DNA of 64,000 nt from Mycobacterium lentiflavum (lineage in GTDB: Bacteria > Actinomycetota > Actinomycetes > Mycobacteriales > Mycobacteriaceae), in contig NZ_CP092423.2 of the NCBI RefSeq assembly GCF_022374895.2, forward strand, positions 186,001 to 250,000. The letters are read 5' to 3'. Both the position numbers and the translations under genes were made by a program. The notes beneath the pieces are model-generated. The model made no database searches, was not told where the DNA came from, and saw only the letters and a list, made by a program, of their open reading frames with translations. The number at the start of each line of letters is the position of its first letter. Position 1 is the stretch's first letter. Of this stretch, positions 16,875 to 25,238 are shown piece by piece.

Positions 16875-18056
16875 GTGAGTGCCCCGAAACGCACCGCCGC
16901 GATCGTCGGGGTGCACAACACCCGACAGGGACGACGCCTGGACGGCGAAACGTCACGCGGGCTGGCGATCAAGGCGATTCTGGGTGCACTCGACGACGCC
17001 GGCCTGAGCCTCGACGACGTGGACGGCATCAGCGCGAGCCCGCACTCGACGTCGTTGATCTACGACCTGCGCATCGGCCCGGCGTGGCAGGGTCTGGCCT
17101 TCGGGGTCGGCATGATCACCGAGGCGGTCACCGCGATCGAGCACGGCATGGCCGACGTCGTGGTGCTGGTCGCCGCCCAGGCCGGCGAATACCGCGACCA
17201 CGAGGCAACGGCGCCATGGACCCGGCCCGAGAACGAATTCGTCGCGCCGTGGGGCATGTTCACCGCCGCCGAGTTCGCGTTGATCGCCCGGCGGCACATG
17301 CACGTCTACGGCACCACCCGCGAGCAGCTGTCGATCGTGGCGTCGACGATCCGTAACAACGGATCGCAAAACCCAGAAGCTGTTTACTACCAACGCGGTC
17401 CGTTCACCCCGGACGACATCACCGACTCCCGGCCCATCGCCGACCCGTTTCACCTGCTCGACTGCGCCACCACCTCCGAGGGCGGCTGTGCGCTGGTGGT
17501 GGCGAACATCGACAAGGTCTTGGACAAAGGCGAGCCGGCGAGCCGGCCGATCTACGTGCTGGGCAGCGGCGCGGACTTTCACGGGCCGTCGTATCAGCAT
17601 CCACCGGCCTGGGACCTGGCCGGGCGGCGCGGCGATCACGCCCGGTACGTCAATGGCGTCGTCGGACGACGCGCGGCCGAAGGCGCGTTCCGCCATGCCG
17701 GAATTCGGCCCGACGATGTCGACGTGCTGGAACTCTACGATCCGTTCTCGTTCGAAATCATCCGTCAGCTAGAGGCTTTCGGCTTCTGCGGCGAGGGCGA
17801 AGGCGGACCGTTCGTCGCCGACGGCCACATCGCCATCGACGGCAGCCATCCGATCACCACCGATGGAGGAACCATGTCCTTCAGCCACGCCGGGGCCAAT
17901 CCGCAAATGATGCAACGCGCCATCCGCGCCGTGCAGCAGTTGCGCGGTGAGGCCGGCGCGCTCCAGGTGCCCGACGCGCATGTTGCGTTCTGCAGCAACG
18001 GGGGAGCGGGCGCCTTGTTCACCACGGTGCTGATCGTCGGAGACGAGCCACGATGA
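16875..18056 (+). CDS. Thiolase-fold lipid-transfer/aldolase-like protein (second copy)
   Basis: 393 residues from GTG 16875. Same branch as the gene at 5584: thiolase fold, no active-site cysteine where it is expected (WQGLAFGVGMITEAV, about residues 71-85), a conserved DVLELYDPFSFEI with tyrosine, a His in TMSFSHAGANPQMM, and a C-terminal FCSNGGAGALFTTVL in place of the CxGGG loop. It overlaps the DUF35 gene by 4 bases (ATGA), so the two products are likely made in equal amounts and form one complex. A steroid-type retro-aldolase or a condensing partner is the inferred role. Confidence 0.8.
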   Translation: MSAPKRTAAIVGVHNTRQGRRLDGETSRGLAIKAILGALDDAGLSLDDVDGISASPHSTSLIYDLRIGPAWQGLAFGVGMITEAVTAIEHGMADVVVLVAAQAGEYRDHEATAPWTRPENEFVAPWGMFTAAEFALIARRHMHVYGTTREQLSIVASTIRNNGSQNPEAVYYQRGPFTPDDITDSRPIADPFHLLDCATTSEGGCALVVANIDKVLDKGEPASRPIYVLGSGADFHGPSYQHPPAWDLAGRRGDHARYVNGVVGRRAAEGAFRHAGIRPDDVDVLELYDPFSFEIIRQLEAFGFCGEGEGGPFVADGHIAIDGSHPITTDGGTMSFSHAGANPQMMQRAIRAVQQLRGEAGALQVPDAHVAFCSNGGAGALFTTVLIVGDEPR

Positions 18057-18469
18057 CCGAGTTGCGACCGCAGACCGGCCCGCTGCCACACGCGAGCAGC
18101 CACCTCAGCGTGCCGTTCTGGCAGGGGTGTCAATCGCGGGAACTGCGCTATCAGCGTTGCGATGCGTGCGGCCTGGCCAACTTCCCCCCGACCGAGCACT
18201 GCCGCCAATGCCTCTCGGCCGAATTGCGATGGGCGAACAGCGCCGGGTCCGGCGAAATCTACAGCTGGACAGTGGTTTCCCGCCCCGTGACGCCCGAGTT
18301 CGAACCGCCCTACGCGCCGGCGATCGTCACGCTCGACGAGGGCTATCAGCTGCTCACCAACGTCGTCGGGGTGGCACCCGACGAGCTGGCGATCGGGATG
18401 CGCGTGCAAGTGGACTTCCATGTCGTTGACCCCGACTTGACGCTGCCCTACTTCACCAGCCGGAAGTAG
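18053..18469 (+). CDS. DUF35 OB-fold protein with intact zinc ribbon
   Basis: 138 residues. The zinc ribbon is complete: YQRCDACGLANFPPTEHC and RQC give four cysteines (about residues 36-56), followed by the OB fold (GEIYSWTVVSRPVTPEF, IGMRVQVDFHV). It starts inside the thiolase-fold gene. DUF35 proteins bind acyl-CoA and support thiolase-like or MaoC-like partners. Compare the cysteine-free copy at 6796. Confidence 0.85.
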   Translation: MTELRPQTGPLPHASSHLSVPFWQGCQSRELRYQRCDACGLANFPPTEHCRQCLSAELRWANSAGSGEIYSWTVVSRPVTPEFEPPYAPAIVTLDEGYQLLTNVVGVAPDELAIGMRVQVDFHVVDPDLTLPYFTSRK

Positions 18470-18475
18470 CCAGTC

Positions 18476-19123
18476 GTGAGTCCCCGGCGCAGCACCAATG
18501 GCCTACCGGTAACGGCCTACCTGGTGCTGGGGGTGCTGGCGGCAAACGACGAACAACTGACCGCCGGTGAGATCAAGATGCGCGCCGAGCTGACCGTGGG
18601 CCACTTCTATTGGTCGCCCTCGGTCAGTCACGTGCGACGCGAACTGAGTCGGCTGCTGCAGTGGGGGATGGTCAGCGAAATCGCCGCTCACTCCGGCAAG
18701 CGTGCGATCACGTTGTACGAGACCACCGATTCCGGACTCGACGCTCTTCGCCGTTGGGTCCAACACTTTCCGGGCGACGATCAGGTGGTCATCAAGCACC
18801 CGGTTATCTTGCGTACCTGGCTCGCGCGAGGCGAGGACCCCGAGCGAGTCGTTGACACGCTGGATCGGCATCTTGAAGCCACCCGGGCCCGCCTCGACGA
18901 GGCCCTGTGGTCGCGGCAACGTTCCCGCGAACTCGGCATCACCGACGATCCGGACCAGCGCTTCTCGTTTGCCGTGCTGGACTACGCGATTCGGGGGTTG
19001 TACGCGGAGATCTCCAACATCGCGCAGCTGCGTGACGAGATCGCTAGCGGCACAAGCAGAGATCCCGTTAAGCGGGTGCCACGGGCGAAGGGGCAGATCC
19101 GCCGTCGGGCACCAAGGAACTAG
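18476..19123 (+). CDS. PadR-like transcriptional regulator
   Basis: 215 residues from GTG 18476, six bases after the DUF35 stop, so it is probably in the same operon as its regulator. The N-terminal winged helix (VTAYLVLGVLAANDEQLTAGEIK, YWSPSVSHVRRELSRLLQWGMV, ITLYETTDSGLDALRRW) is PadR/MarR-like, followed by a helical C-terminal domain (YAIRGLYAEISNIAQLRDEI). Its last 56 bases overlap the convergent acyl-CoA synthetase gene. An autoregulatory role in the operon is inferred from position only. Confidence 0.7.
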   Translation: MSPRRSTNGLPVTAYLVLGVLAANDEQLTAGEIKMRAELTVGHFYWSPSVSHVRRELSRLLQWGMVSEIAAHSGKRAITLYETTDSGLDALRRWVQHFPGDDQVVIKHPVILRTWLARGEDPERVVDTLDRHLEATRARLDEALWSRQRSRELGITDDPDQRFSFAVLDYAIRGLYAEISNIAQLRDEIASGTSRDPVKRVPRAKGQIRRRAPRN

Positions 19124-20702
19124 CCGCGTCCCGGTAGGCCGTGCCGCGTGGTTCGCGTACCCACAGGGTTTCGTCCGCGCCGATCGCCGTTCCCTGCGCG
19201 ATCAACTGGCGTTTGAGAACTTTGTGCGTGGCGGTGCTGGGCAGGTCGGTGGCGATCCGCACATAGCGCGGTCGCGCCTTGGGGGACAGGTCGGGTTGGC
19301 GGCCCAGGAAGGCCTCGAATTCCTCGGGCTCGAGCGTCCGGCCGTCATTGAGCACCACAGCGGCCATCACCTGGTCGCCGACGTGCCCATCCGGCACGGC
19401 GTACACCGCGACCCGGTTGATCGCATTGTGGCGCAGCAGGATTCGCTCGATCGGGGCGGCGGCCATGTTCTCGCCGTCGACCCGCATCCAGTCCGCGGTG
19501 CGGCCGGCGAGGTAGATCCATCCGTCGGCGTCGCGGTAGGCGAGGTCCCCCGACCAGTACATGCCGTGGCGCATCCGTTCGGCGTTCGCGGCGGGGTCGT
19601 TGTAGTAGCCGGTGAAGAAACCCGCTCCCGTGGTGTTGACCAGCTCGCCCACCGCCTCGTCGGCATTGGCGAGCGCGCCGCTGGCGTCGAAGCGCGCGAC
19701 CGCGCATTCGGTGACGGTGTCGCTGTTGTAGATCGCGACCCCGTCGATGCCCCGGCCGATCGAGCCCTTCGGCGTGCCCTCTTCGCGAATCACGATGACC
19801 GCGTTCTCGGTCGAGCCGAAGCCGTCCTCGACCCGAACCCCGAAGCGGCGGCCGAACTCTTCGATGTCCTTGTCGTTGGCCTCGTTGCCGAACGCGACCC
19901 GCAGCGGGTTGTCGGCGTCGTCGTCGCGCTCGGGCGTGGCCAGGATATAGGCCAACGGCTTGCCGACGTAGTTCATGTAGGTCGCACCATGGTGGCGGAT
20001 GTCGTCGAGGAAGTTGGTCGCCGAGAACTTCGCCGGCACGATCGCGGCGCCGGAACAGACCGCGGGCGCCCAGCCGGCCACGACCGCGTTGGAATGAAAC
20101 AACGGCATGGACACGTAGCAGGTGTCCTGTTCGGTGAGGGCGAACCGTTGGACCAGATTGGTGCCGGCGAACATCGCCATCAGGTGGGATACCTGCACCG
20201 CCTTGGGATTTCCGCTCGTGCCCGAGGTGAAGATCATCATCAACGCATCCGTTGCTGCGACTTCCCGATATGGAACCAGTTCGCCGGCGGCACTGATGAA
20301 TTCGGTCCATTGCGATGTCGAGATGTCGAAGATCCGCGTGCCCGCGAGGTCCAAGCCGTCCAGCAGGGGCCGGTGTTCGGCGTCGGTGACGACGAACTGG
20401 CAGTCGGCCCGCCGGACGTCGGCGGCCAGTGCCTCACCGCGCCGGGTGTTGTTCAGTCCGCACAGCACGTAGCCGCCCAGCCCGGCGGCCGCCATCTGGT
20501 TGACCATCTCGGGAGTGTTGCCCAGCAGCGCACCGACGTGCAGCGGTCGCTGCGGGTCGGCGGCGCCGATCAGGGCCGCGGCCCGCGAGCTGGCCTGCTC
20601 CAGGTGCTCGATCCAACTCCATTGCAGATCACGGTGTTTCACGGCGACGTTCGGATCCGATAGGCGCCGCCGCAGGAACGCCTGCATGGTGTCGTCAGCC
20701 AT
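19068..20702 (-). CDS. Acyl-CoA synthetase (FadD17-like)
   Basis: 544 residues of the ANL superfamily. The AMP-binding P-loop is MMIFTSGTSGNPKAVQVSH (about residues 153-171), DGFGSTENAV is the A5-type motif, and DWMRVDGENMAAAPIE and the C-terminal THKVLKRQL give the hinge and catalytic Lys. It activates a carboxylic acid to its CoA ester through an acyl-adenylate. The length and motifs fit the FadD17/FadD1 type used for steroid and branched acids. Its promoter carries the TetR element found at the acyl-CoA dehydrogenase operon, which links it to that pathway. The 3' end overlaps the PadR gene by 56 bases, end to end. Confidence 0.85.
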   Translation of the reverse strand: MADDTMQAFLRRRLSDPNVAVKHRDLQWSWIEHLEQASSRAAALIGAADPQRPLHVGALLGNTPEMVNQMAAAGLGGYVLCGLNNTRRGEALAADVRRADCQFVVTDAEHRPLLDGLDLAGTRIFDISTSQWTEFISAAGELVPYREVAATDALMMIFTSGTSGNPKAVQVSHLMAMFAGTNLVQRFALTEQDTCYVSMPLFHSNAVVAGWAPAVCSGAAIVPAKFSATNFLDDIRHHGATYMNYVGKPLAYILATPERDDDADNPLRVAFGNEANDKDIEEFGRRFGVRVEDGFGSTENAVIVIREEGTPKGSIGRGIDGVAIYNSDTVTECAVARFDASGALANADEAVGELVNTTGAGFFTGYYNDPAANAERMRHGMYWSGDLAYRDADGWIYLAGRTADWMRVDGENMAAAPIERILLRHNAINRVAVYAVPDGHVGDQVMAAVVLNDGRTLEPEEFEAFLGRQPDLSPKARPRYVRIATDLPSTATHKVLKRQLIAQGTAIGADETLWVREPRGTAYRDAASSLVPDGGSAPSPVAPA

Positions 20703-20722
20703 CGAGATTCACCTTCACCCTT

Positions 20723-20746
20723 ACGAGACGAGACGGTCCGTCTTAT
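20723..20746. promoter_or_regulatory. TetR operator candidate, site 2
   Basis: ACGAGACGAGACGGT then CCGTCTTAT. The core AGACGG-T-CCGTCT is a perfect palindrome (20731-20743). The first 22 bases match site 1 (3250-3271) at 20 positions. It lies 21 bases upstream of the acyl-CoA synthetase start codon on the minus strand. Confidence 0.75.
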
Positions 20747-20844
20747 CTTAGCGGGTCGGTTGGTGCCCCCGGTCGTCGAGATCGACACCAGTGCGAACAA
20801 GTGCGCGAGAACGGCACAGTAACGCCGATCTCGGCGATACCGGG

Positions 20845-21615
20845 TTACCCACCGACCATCATCAGGCCGCCGTCCACGGCCAGCAGCTGCCCGGTGATAA
20901 AGCCCGACCCGGGGCCGGCCAGGAACACCAGCATCGGGCCGAGGTCGCGCGCCGGATCTCCCAAGGTCCCACCGAGCGGAATCATCATCTGCATCTGCTG
21001 GTCGATCAGCGCGGCGGCGTCCGGCCCGAGGAATGCGCGCAGCCGGTCGGCTCCCGCCGTCTGTACCGCGGGTGCCAGCGAGTTGACGGTGATGTTGTCA
21101 GAGGCCCAGGCCTTGGCGGCCGATCGCGTCCAGGCCTGCACGGCCCCCTTGGTCGCGGCGTAGACGGCCGAAATCGGGCTGCCCATAACGGCTTCGGAGG
21201 ATCCGAAGTTGATGATTTTGCCGCCCTTGGGATTCTGATCCTTCATCACGGCATACGCCGCCTGGTTGGTGAGGATGGTTGCCTTGACGTTCGTGTCCAA
21301 CAGGAACGAAATGTCGTCGGCGCCGACATACCCGGGTACCCCGGCCTGCCAGAGACCGGCGGCGTTGACGAGGACGTCGAGGCCGCCCAGCCGTTCGGTG
21401 GATTGTTGAACCATCGCCGAGACGGCGTCGGCGTCGCGCACATCGCACTGCATCCAGTTGGCCGCGAGGCCCGCGGGCGGTGGCGTCTGATGGTAGGTCG
21501 CGGCGACGTCAGCCCCCGCCGCGGCGAGAACTTCGACGGCGGCCGCACCGATTCCGGTCGCCCCGCCGGTCACCAGAATTCGTCGGCCGTTGAGTACCTG
21601 TGTCGACTCTGACAT
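20845..21615 (-). CDS. Short-chain dehydrogenase/reductase
   Basis: 256-residue classical SDR. Cofactor site ILVTGGATGIG, structural VNAAGLW (the usual NNAG appears as VNAAG), catalytic Ser in INFGSSEA and Tyr-x3-Lys in YAATK. The C-terminal ends in LLAVDGGLMMVGG as in enoyl-reductase-like SDRs. It would oxidise or reduce a hydroxy/keto group with NAD(P). It lies 142 bases upstream of the synthetase on the same strand, possibly with its own promoter. Confidence 0.85.
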   Translation of the reverse strand: MSESTQVLNGRRILVTGGATGIGAAAVEVLAAAGADVAATYHQTPPPAGLAANWMQCDVRDADAVSAMVQQSTERLGGLDVLVNAAGLWQAGVPGYVGADDISFLLDTNVKATILTNQAAYAVMKDQNPKGGKIINFGSSEAVMGSPISAVYAATKGAVQAWTRSAAKAWASDNITVNSLAPAVQTAGADRLRAFLGPDAAALIDQQMQMMIPLGGTLGDPARDLGPMLVFLAGPGSGFITGQLLAVDGGLMMVGG

Positions 21616-21676
21616 GGCCGAAACGCTATACGGCCGGCGCAGTGTCCACTACACCGCATTGCCTCGTCTCAGGGCG

Positions 21677-22114
21677 TCAACTCTTCTTCAGCTCCTCGGC
21701 GAGCATCACGATGATGCCGCTGGGGCCACGGAGGTACGTGAGCTTGTAGGTGTCCGAATAGGTCGCGACGCCACGAAGCGGGCGGCAGCCGTGTCGTGCG
21801 GCTATCTCAAGGGCTTGGTCGATGTCGTCGACTGAGAAGGCAACGCGGTGCATACCAATCTCGTTGGGACGCGTGGGCTTCGAGTCGATCGCTGTTGGGT
21901 GGATGTACTCGAACAGCTCCAGACGACCGTGACCGTCTGGCGTCTGGAGCATCGCGATGTTGGCGTGGTTGCCATCGAGGCCGACGGCAGTGTCTGCCCA
22001 CTCACCGCTGACCGTGTCACGGCCGACGACCGTGAGACCGAGATCGGTGAAAAAGGAGATCGTTGCTTCCAGGTCGCGAACGGCGATGCCGACGTTCTCA
22101 AGTTTGATGGCCAT
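21677..22114 (-). CDS. Glyoxalase/VOC-family protein (methylmalonyl-CoA epimerase-like)
   Basis: 145 residues from ATG 22114. Typical vicinal oxygen chelate layout: MAIKLENVGIAVRDLEATISFFTDLGL at the N-terminus, LELFEYIHP in the middle and MHRVAFSVDDIDQALEIA followed by YLRGPSGIIVMLAEEL. The metal-binding pattern His/Glu of the family is partly present (HRVAF and the late residue). Epimerase, dioxygenase or isomerase activity are all possible. It stops 61 bases from the SDR start and may be cotranscribed. A frame extension to 22156 adds no family similarity. Confidence 0.75.
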   Translation of the reverse strand: MAIKLENVGIAVRDLEATISFFTDLGLTVVGRDTVSGEWADTAVGLDGNHANIAMLQTPDGHGRLELFEYIHPTAIDSKPTRPNEIGMHRVAFSVDDIDQALEIAARHGCRPLRGVATYSDTYKLTYLRGPSGIIVMLAEELKKS

Positions 22115-22159
22115 GCGGTGCAGGCTACGACAATTGGCGAGCCCTGCAGCCGGCACGCT

Positions 22160-22990
22160 CTAGGCGCGGACCGCGATCGTCGACAACAGATCGGCCAGCC
22201 GGTCCGGTTGGTCCACCATCGAGAACGTCCGGGCGCCGTCGATGACCTCAAGCCGGGCGTTCGGGATGGTGGCGGCCAGCTTCTCGCCGTCGGCGAGTTC
22301 GAAGAACGTGTCGTCGCCCGACCACGCGATGAGTGTGGGCTTGTCGAATTCGGGTAACCGGGCCGCGACACCCGTGGTCACCTCGGTTCGCAGCGAGAGC
22401 GAAAGCTGGCGCAGGTCCTCGACGACGCCGGGATCGGATAGCCCTGGGCGCACCCAGATCTCGGTGAGATCGTCGATGTTGCGATGCGCCAGGCCGTCGA
22501 ACGCGCGCTTGCGCGCGGCCGGCACCCGCATCGCCTGGGCCACCGCTTTAAACGTCGTCTTCGACTTGGCCGCCAGGATCACCGGCTTGAGGACCGGCGG
22601 CGGAAAATGTTCGAACGCATCACAACTCGTCAGCACCAGCGCACCGAGCCGCTCCGGATAGTGCACCGCGACGAGTTGCGTCACAACTCCGCCGGTGTCG
22701 TTGCCGACCAGCACCACGTCTTCGAGGTCAAGGGCGTCCAGCACGTCGGCGACGATGCGGGCCACGCCGTAAATGGTCCGGTCGGCCCCGGGGCGCAGTG
22801 GTTCCGGATGAGCGCCGAGCGGCCAGGTGGGGGCGATGCAGCGCAGCCCGCGCGCGGCGAGCTTCTCGCTGACCCGGCGCCAGAGTTCTCGGCCCATTAG
22901 GTAACCGTGCACAAAGACGACTGGCCTGCCGTTTTCGGGTCCGGTTGCTTCGTAATGGATCGTCCCGGCACTAATGTCGATCGTCGACAT
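22160..22990 (-). CDS. Alpha/beta hydrolase with Asp at the nucleophile position
   Basis: 276 residues. The oxyanion strand is VVFVHGYLMG, and the nucleophile elbow is VGNDTGGV with Asp98 where esterases have Ser; Asp nucleophiles occur in haloalkane dehalogenases and epoxide hydrolases. The acid strand is LIAWSGDDTFF. The expected His is not evident: the segment reads IDGARTFSMVDQPDRL with Arg-Thr in the usual place. It may be a non-standard hydrolase or an inactive relative. The gene is divergent from the TetR gene at 23059, and the 68-base gap holds a palindrome. Confidence 0.75.
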   Translation of the reverse strand: MSTIDISAGTIHYEATGPENGRPVVFVHGYLMGRELWRRVSEKLAARGLRCIAPTWPLGAHPEPLRPGADRTIYGVARIVADVLDALDLEDVVLVGNDTGGVVTQLVAVHYPERLGALVLTSCDAFEHFPPPVLKPVILAAKSKTTFKAVAQAMRVPAARKRAFDGLAHRNIDDLTEIWVRPGLSDPGVVEDLRQLSLSLRTEVTTGVAARLPEFDKPTLIAWSGDDTFFELADGEKLAATIPNARLEVIDGARTFSMVDQPDRLADLLSTIAVRA

Positions 22991-23019
22991 GGATGACTCC
23001 TAGTCAGAGGTGTGCATTT

Positions 23020-23040
23020 ACAAACAGGCTGTCTGTTCGT
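23020..23040. promoter_or_regulatory. TetR operator candidate between hydrolase and TetR genes
   Basis: ACAAACAG-N5-CTGTTCGT: two 8-base arms with one mismatch, spacer GCTGT. It is centred in the 68-base gap between the divergent hydrolase (start 22990) and TetR gene (start 23059), as expected of a self-regulating repressor. Confidence 0.7.
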
Positions 23041-23058
23041 AAGTTACCAACAGGTTGT

Positions 23059-23673
23059 ATGGAAAGCAAGAGACGGACTCAGGAGGAGCGCTCCGCGGCG
23101 ACCCGCGACGCGCTGATCTCGGCTGCCCGACGGCTGTGGGGCGAACGGGGCTACGCCGAAGTGGGCACGCCCGAGATCACGGCGGCCGCCGGCGTCACCC
23201 GCGGCGCGATGTATCACCAATTTGCCGACAAGGCAACGCTTTTCGCAGAAGTCGTCGAGGTGGTGGAGCAGGACGTGATGGCCCGGATGGGCACCATCGT
23301 GGCCGATTCGGGAGCGACGACGCCGGCGGACGCGATCCGGGCCGCCGTCGATGCCTGGCTGGAGGTCTCCGGCGATCCCGAGGTTCGGCAGCTGATCCTG
23401 CTGGACGCGCCCAGCGTGCTGGGCTGGCCGGCCTTCCGCGACGTCGCCCAGCGGTACAGCCTGGGCATGACCGAACAGCTACTCACCGAGGCCGTCCGGG
23501 CGGGCCAGCTGGCCAACCAGCCGATGCGACCGCTGGCCCACATCCTGATCGGCGCGCTCGACGAGGCGGCCATGGTCATCGCGACCGCCGACGACCCGAA
23601 ACGCGCCCGCCTGGAGACCGGGGAGGTCTTGCACCGGCTGATCGACGCGATGCTGGGCGACCCGACGCGGTGA
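23059..23673 (+). CDS. TetR/AcrR family transcriptional regulator
   Basis: 204 residues from ATG 23059. DNA-binding region YAEVGTPEITAAAGVTRGAMYHQFADKATLF. The C-terminal domain starts with VVEVVEQDVMARMG and resembles the TetR_C regulators of mycobacterial efflux or hydrolase genes. An earlier start at 22993 would run through the operator and adds no recognisable sequence. It most likely controls itself and the divergent alpha/beta hydrolase. Confidence 0.85.
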   Translation: MESKRRTQEERSAATRDALISAARRLWGERGYAEVGTPEITAAAGVTRGAMYHQFADKATLFAEVVEVVEQDVMARMGTIVADSGATTPADAIRAAVDAWLEVSGDPEVRQLILLDAPSVLGWPAFRDVAQRYSLGMTEQLLTEAVRAGQLANQPMRPLAHILIGALDEAAMVIATADDPKRARLETGEVLHRLIDAMLGDPTR

Positions 23674-23680
23674 TGAGTGC

Positions 23681-24625
23681 TCAGCGGTGGCTCTGGGCGA
23701 AGAATTGCCAGATGGTGCCGGTGGCATCCAGTGCGGTGGACGGGGCCGGGATGCCGCCGACCCGCTCGGCGAGGGGGCTCGGCTCGCCGCCGGGCCACTG
23801 ATGTCCCGCGCCGGCCACCGAGATCAACTCGACGGTGCGCCCGTCCGCACAGCCGGCCGTTTGAGTCGTCACGTCCCCGGCCGTTGTCGACGTCGGCGAG
23901 CCGCAGCCGTCGATGGCACGCCAGGTGGCATTGACCGCCTCCGCCGACGGCCCGTCGACTCGTGGAATGCCGCTGGCGCCGAATGCTTTGCCCGGACCAC
24001 CGTTGTACGGCACCCGCTCGTCGGCCGTGCCGTGGATCTGCAGAACCGACGTCGGCCGGGCCGCGCCGCAGTCCGTCAGCAGGGTCCCCGCGACCGGAGC
24101 GATCGCGGCGAAGGTATCGGTCTGGCAGCCCAGCCGCAGCGCCATCATCGCCCCGTTCGACATGCCGGTGACGTAGACGCGGGCGCGATCGATCGGGATC
24201 TCTTGCGCGATGGCACCGACCATCGCGGTGAGGAATCCGACGTCGTCGACGTTATCGCGCTGCGGCTCACCACAGCAGGTGCCGGCATTCCAGGCCCGGT
24301 TGAGACCGTCGGGGTAGGCGACCAGGAAATGACCACCGTTGGCCGCGTCGTCCCAGTGGTAGGAGCGCTCGGCCTGCGCACCGTTGCCGAAGCCGCCGTG
24401 CAGCATCACCACCAGCGGAACCGCATCGGCCAGGCCTGGCGGCCGATAGAGATGGAAGGTCCTGGTGACCCCGCCGAAGTCGATACTCTGGGTGGATTGC
24501 CCGACCGGGATCGGCTGAGAACCCGGTATTCCCAACGCATGTCCGCCGCCCACACAGCCGCCGAGCACCACGATCAATGTCCCGAGAACACACACGCTGA
24601 GCGTGCGGATGTAGCCGGATCGCAT
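23681..24625 (-). CDS. Lipoprotein esterase, LpqC-like (polyhydroxybutyrate depolymerase family)
   Basis: 314 residues with a lipoprotein signal peptide: MRSGYIRTLS, a hydrophobic stretch, and a lipobox LGGC at about residues 21-24. The catalytic triad is visible: nucleophile in VYVTGMSNGAMMA, Asp in IHGTADERVPYNG, His in VAGAGHQWPGG. The HGGFGNGAQAER segment gives the oxyanion hole. The family contains PHB depolymerases and feruloyl esterases; LpqC is the mycobacterial member. It acts outside the membrane. The MarR gene and a 19-base palindrome face it. It converges with the TetR gene, 7 bases from its stop. Confidence 0.8.
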   Translation of the reverse strand: MRSGYIRTLSVCVLGTLIVVLGGCVGGGHALGIPGSQPIPVGQSTQSIDFGGVTRTFHLYRPPGLADAVPLVVMLHGGFGNGAQAERSYHWDDAANGGHFLVAYPDGLNRAWNAGTCCGEPQRDNVDDVGFLTAMVGAIAQEIPIDRARVYVTGMSNGAMMALRLGCQTDTFAAIAPVAGTLLTDCGAARPTSVLQIHGTADERVPYNGGPGKAFGASGIPRVDGPSAEAVNATWRAIDGCGSPTSTTAGDVTTQTAGCADGRTVELISVAGAGHQWPGGEPSPLAERVGGIPAPSTALDATGTIWQFFAQSHR

Positions 24626-24653
24626 AACGCCATCGTGGCACCCGCGCCAATAT

Positions 24654-24672
24654 TTGACAAGAAGCTTGTCAA
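24654..24672. promoter_or_regulatory. MarR operator candidate
   Basis: Perfect 19-base palindrome TTGACAAG-AAG-CTTGTCAA in the 75-base gap between the divergent lpqC-like and MarR genes. The form and place are typical of a MarR dimer site that shuts off both genes. Confidence 0.8.
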
Positions 24673-24700
24673 TCTAGCCGGAAATGGCACACTCCTTGTC

Positions 24701-25162
24701 ATGCGACGTGCGTTGGAGGGCGAATGGCAACCCACCGTGCCGGCGCTGGTCAACCTGGTTGCCGCATCGGGTGCCCCGCAGTTACGAGCGGCGTTCGCCG
24801 CGGCCGGGCTGGACGGGATCCGGCCCGCGCAAGCGGTCGCCTTGGTACCGCTGGCGTTAGGCGGACTGCATGCGTCGGCGTTGGCCGATCGGCTCAGGGT
24901 GAGCCGGCAGGCCGTGGCCCAGGCGGCGGCGGCCCTGGAGCGGCACGGATACGTCACCCGAGTACCGAACCCGGCCGACGCGCGCGCCCGAATCATCGAG
25001 CTGACACCTCGCGGTCGTCAGGCTTTGCAGGTAATGCGTTCCAACGCAATCGAATTGGAGAAGCGTTGGCACCAGGTGCTGGGTGAGCAGCGACTGGGCG
25101 AATTTCGCGAGACGTTGGTGATGCTGCTCTCGGCGGAATCGACCGAATCCGACGCAGACTGA
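24701..25162 (+). CDS. MarR family transcriptional regulator
   Basis: 153 residues from ATG 24701. Winged helix with LHASALADRLRVSRQAVAQAAAALERHGYVTRVPNPADARARI, the last part being the wing with the conserved DxRxR. A C-terminal helix for dimer contact follows. MarR proteins usually sense small aromatic or oxidant ligands. Its only clear target is the palindrome between it and the LpqC-like esterase. Confidence 0.85.
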   Translation: MRRALEGEWQPTVPALVNLVAASGAPQLRAAFAAAGLDGIRPAQAVALVPLALGGLHASALADRLRVSRQAVAQAAAALERHGYVTRVPNPADARARIIELTPRGRQALQVMRSNAIELEKRWHQVLGEQRLGEFRETLVMLLSAESTESDAD

Positions 25163-25238
25163 CGGCCGCCCTGTCGCCGGCAGGTCACACCACCGGCGTA
25201 CCTTCGAACCGAGGCGCGTCTACCGAGAGGCGGCGGTT

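Noticed and set aside
18702..20663. Plus-strand frame of 653 codons antisense to the acyl-CoA synthetase
   Set aside because: The synthetase on the minus strand has all ANL motifs; the plus frame is a compositional artefact.
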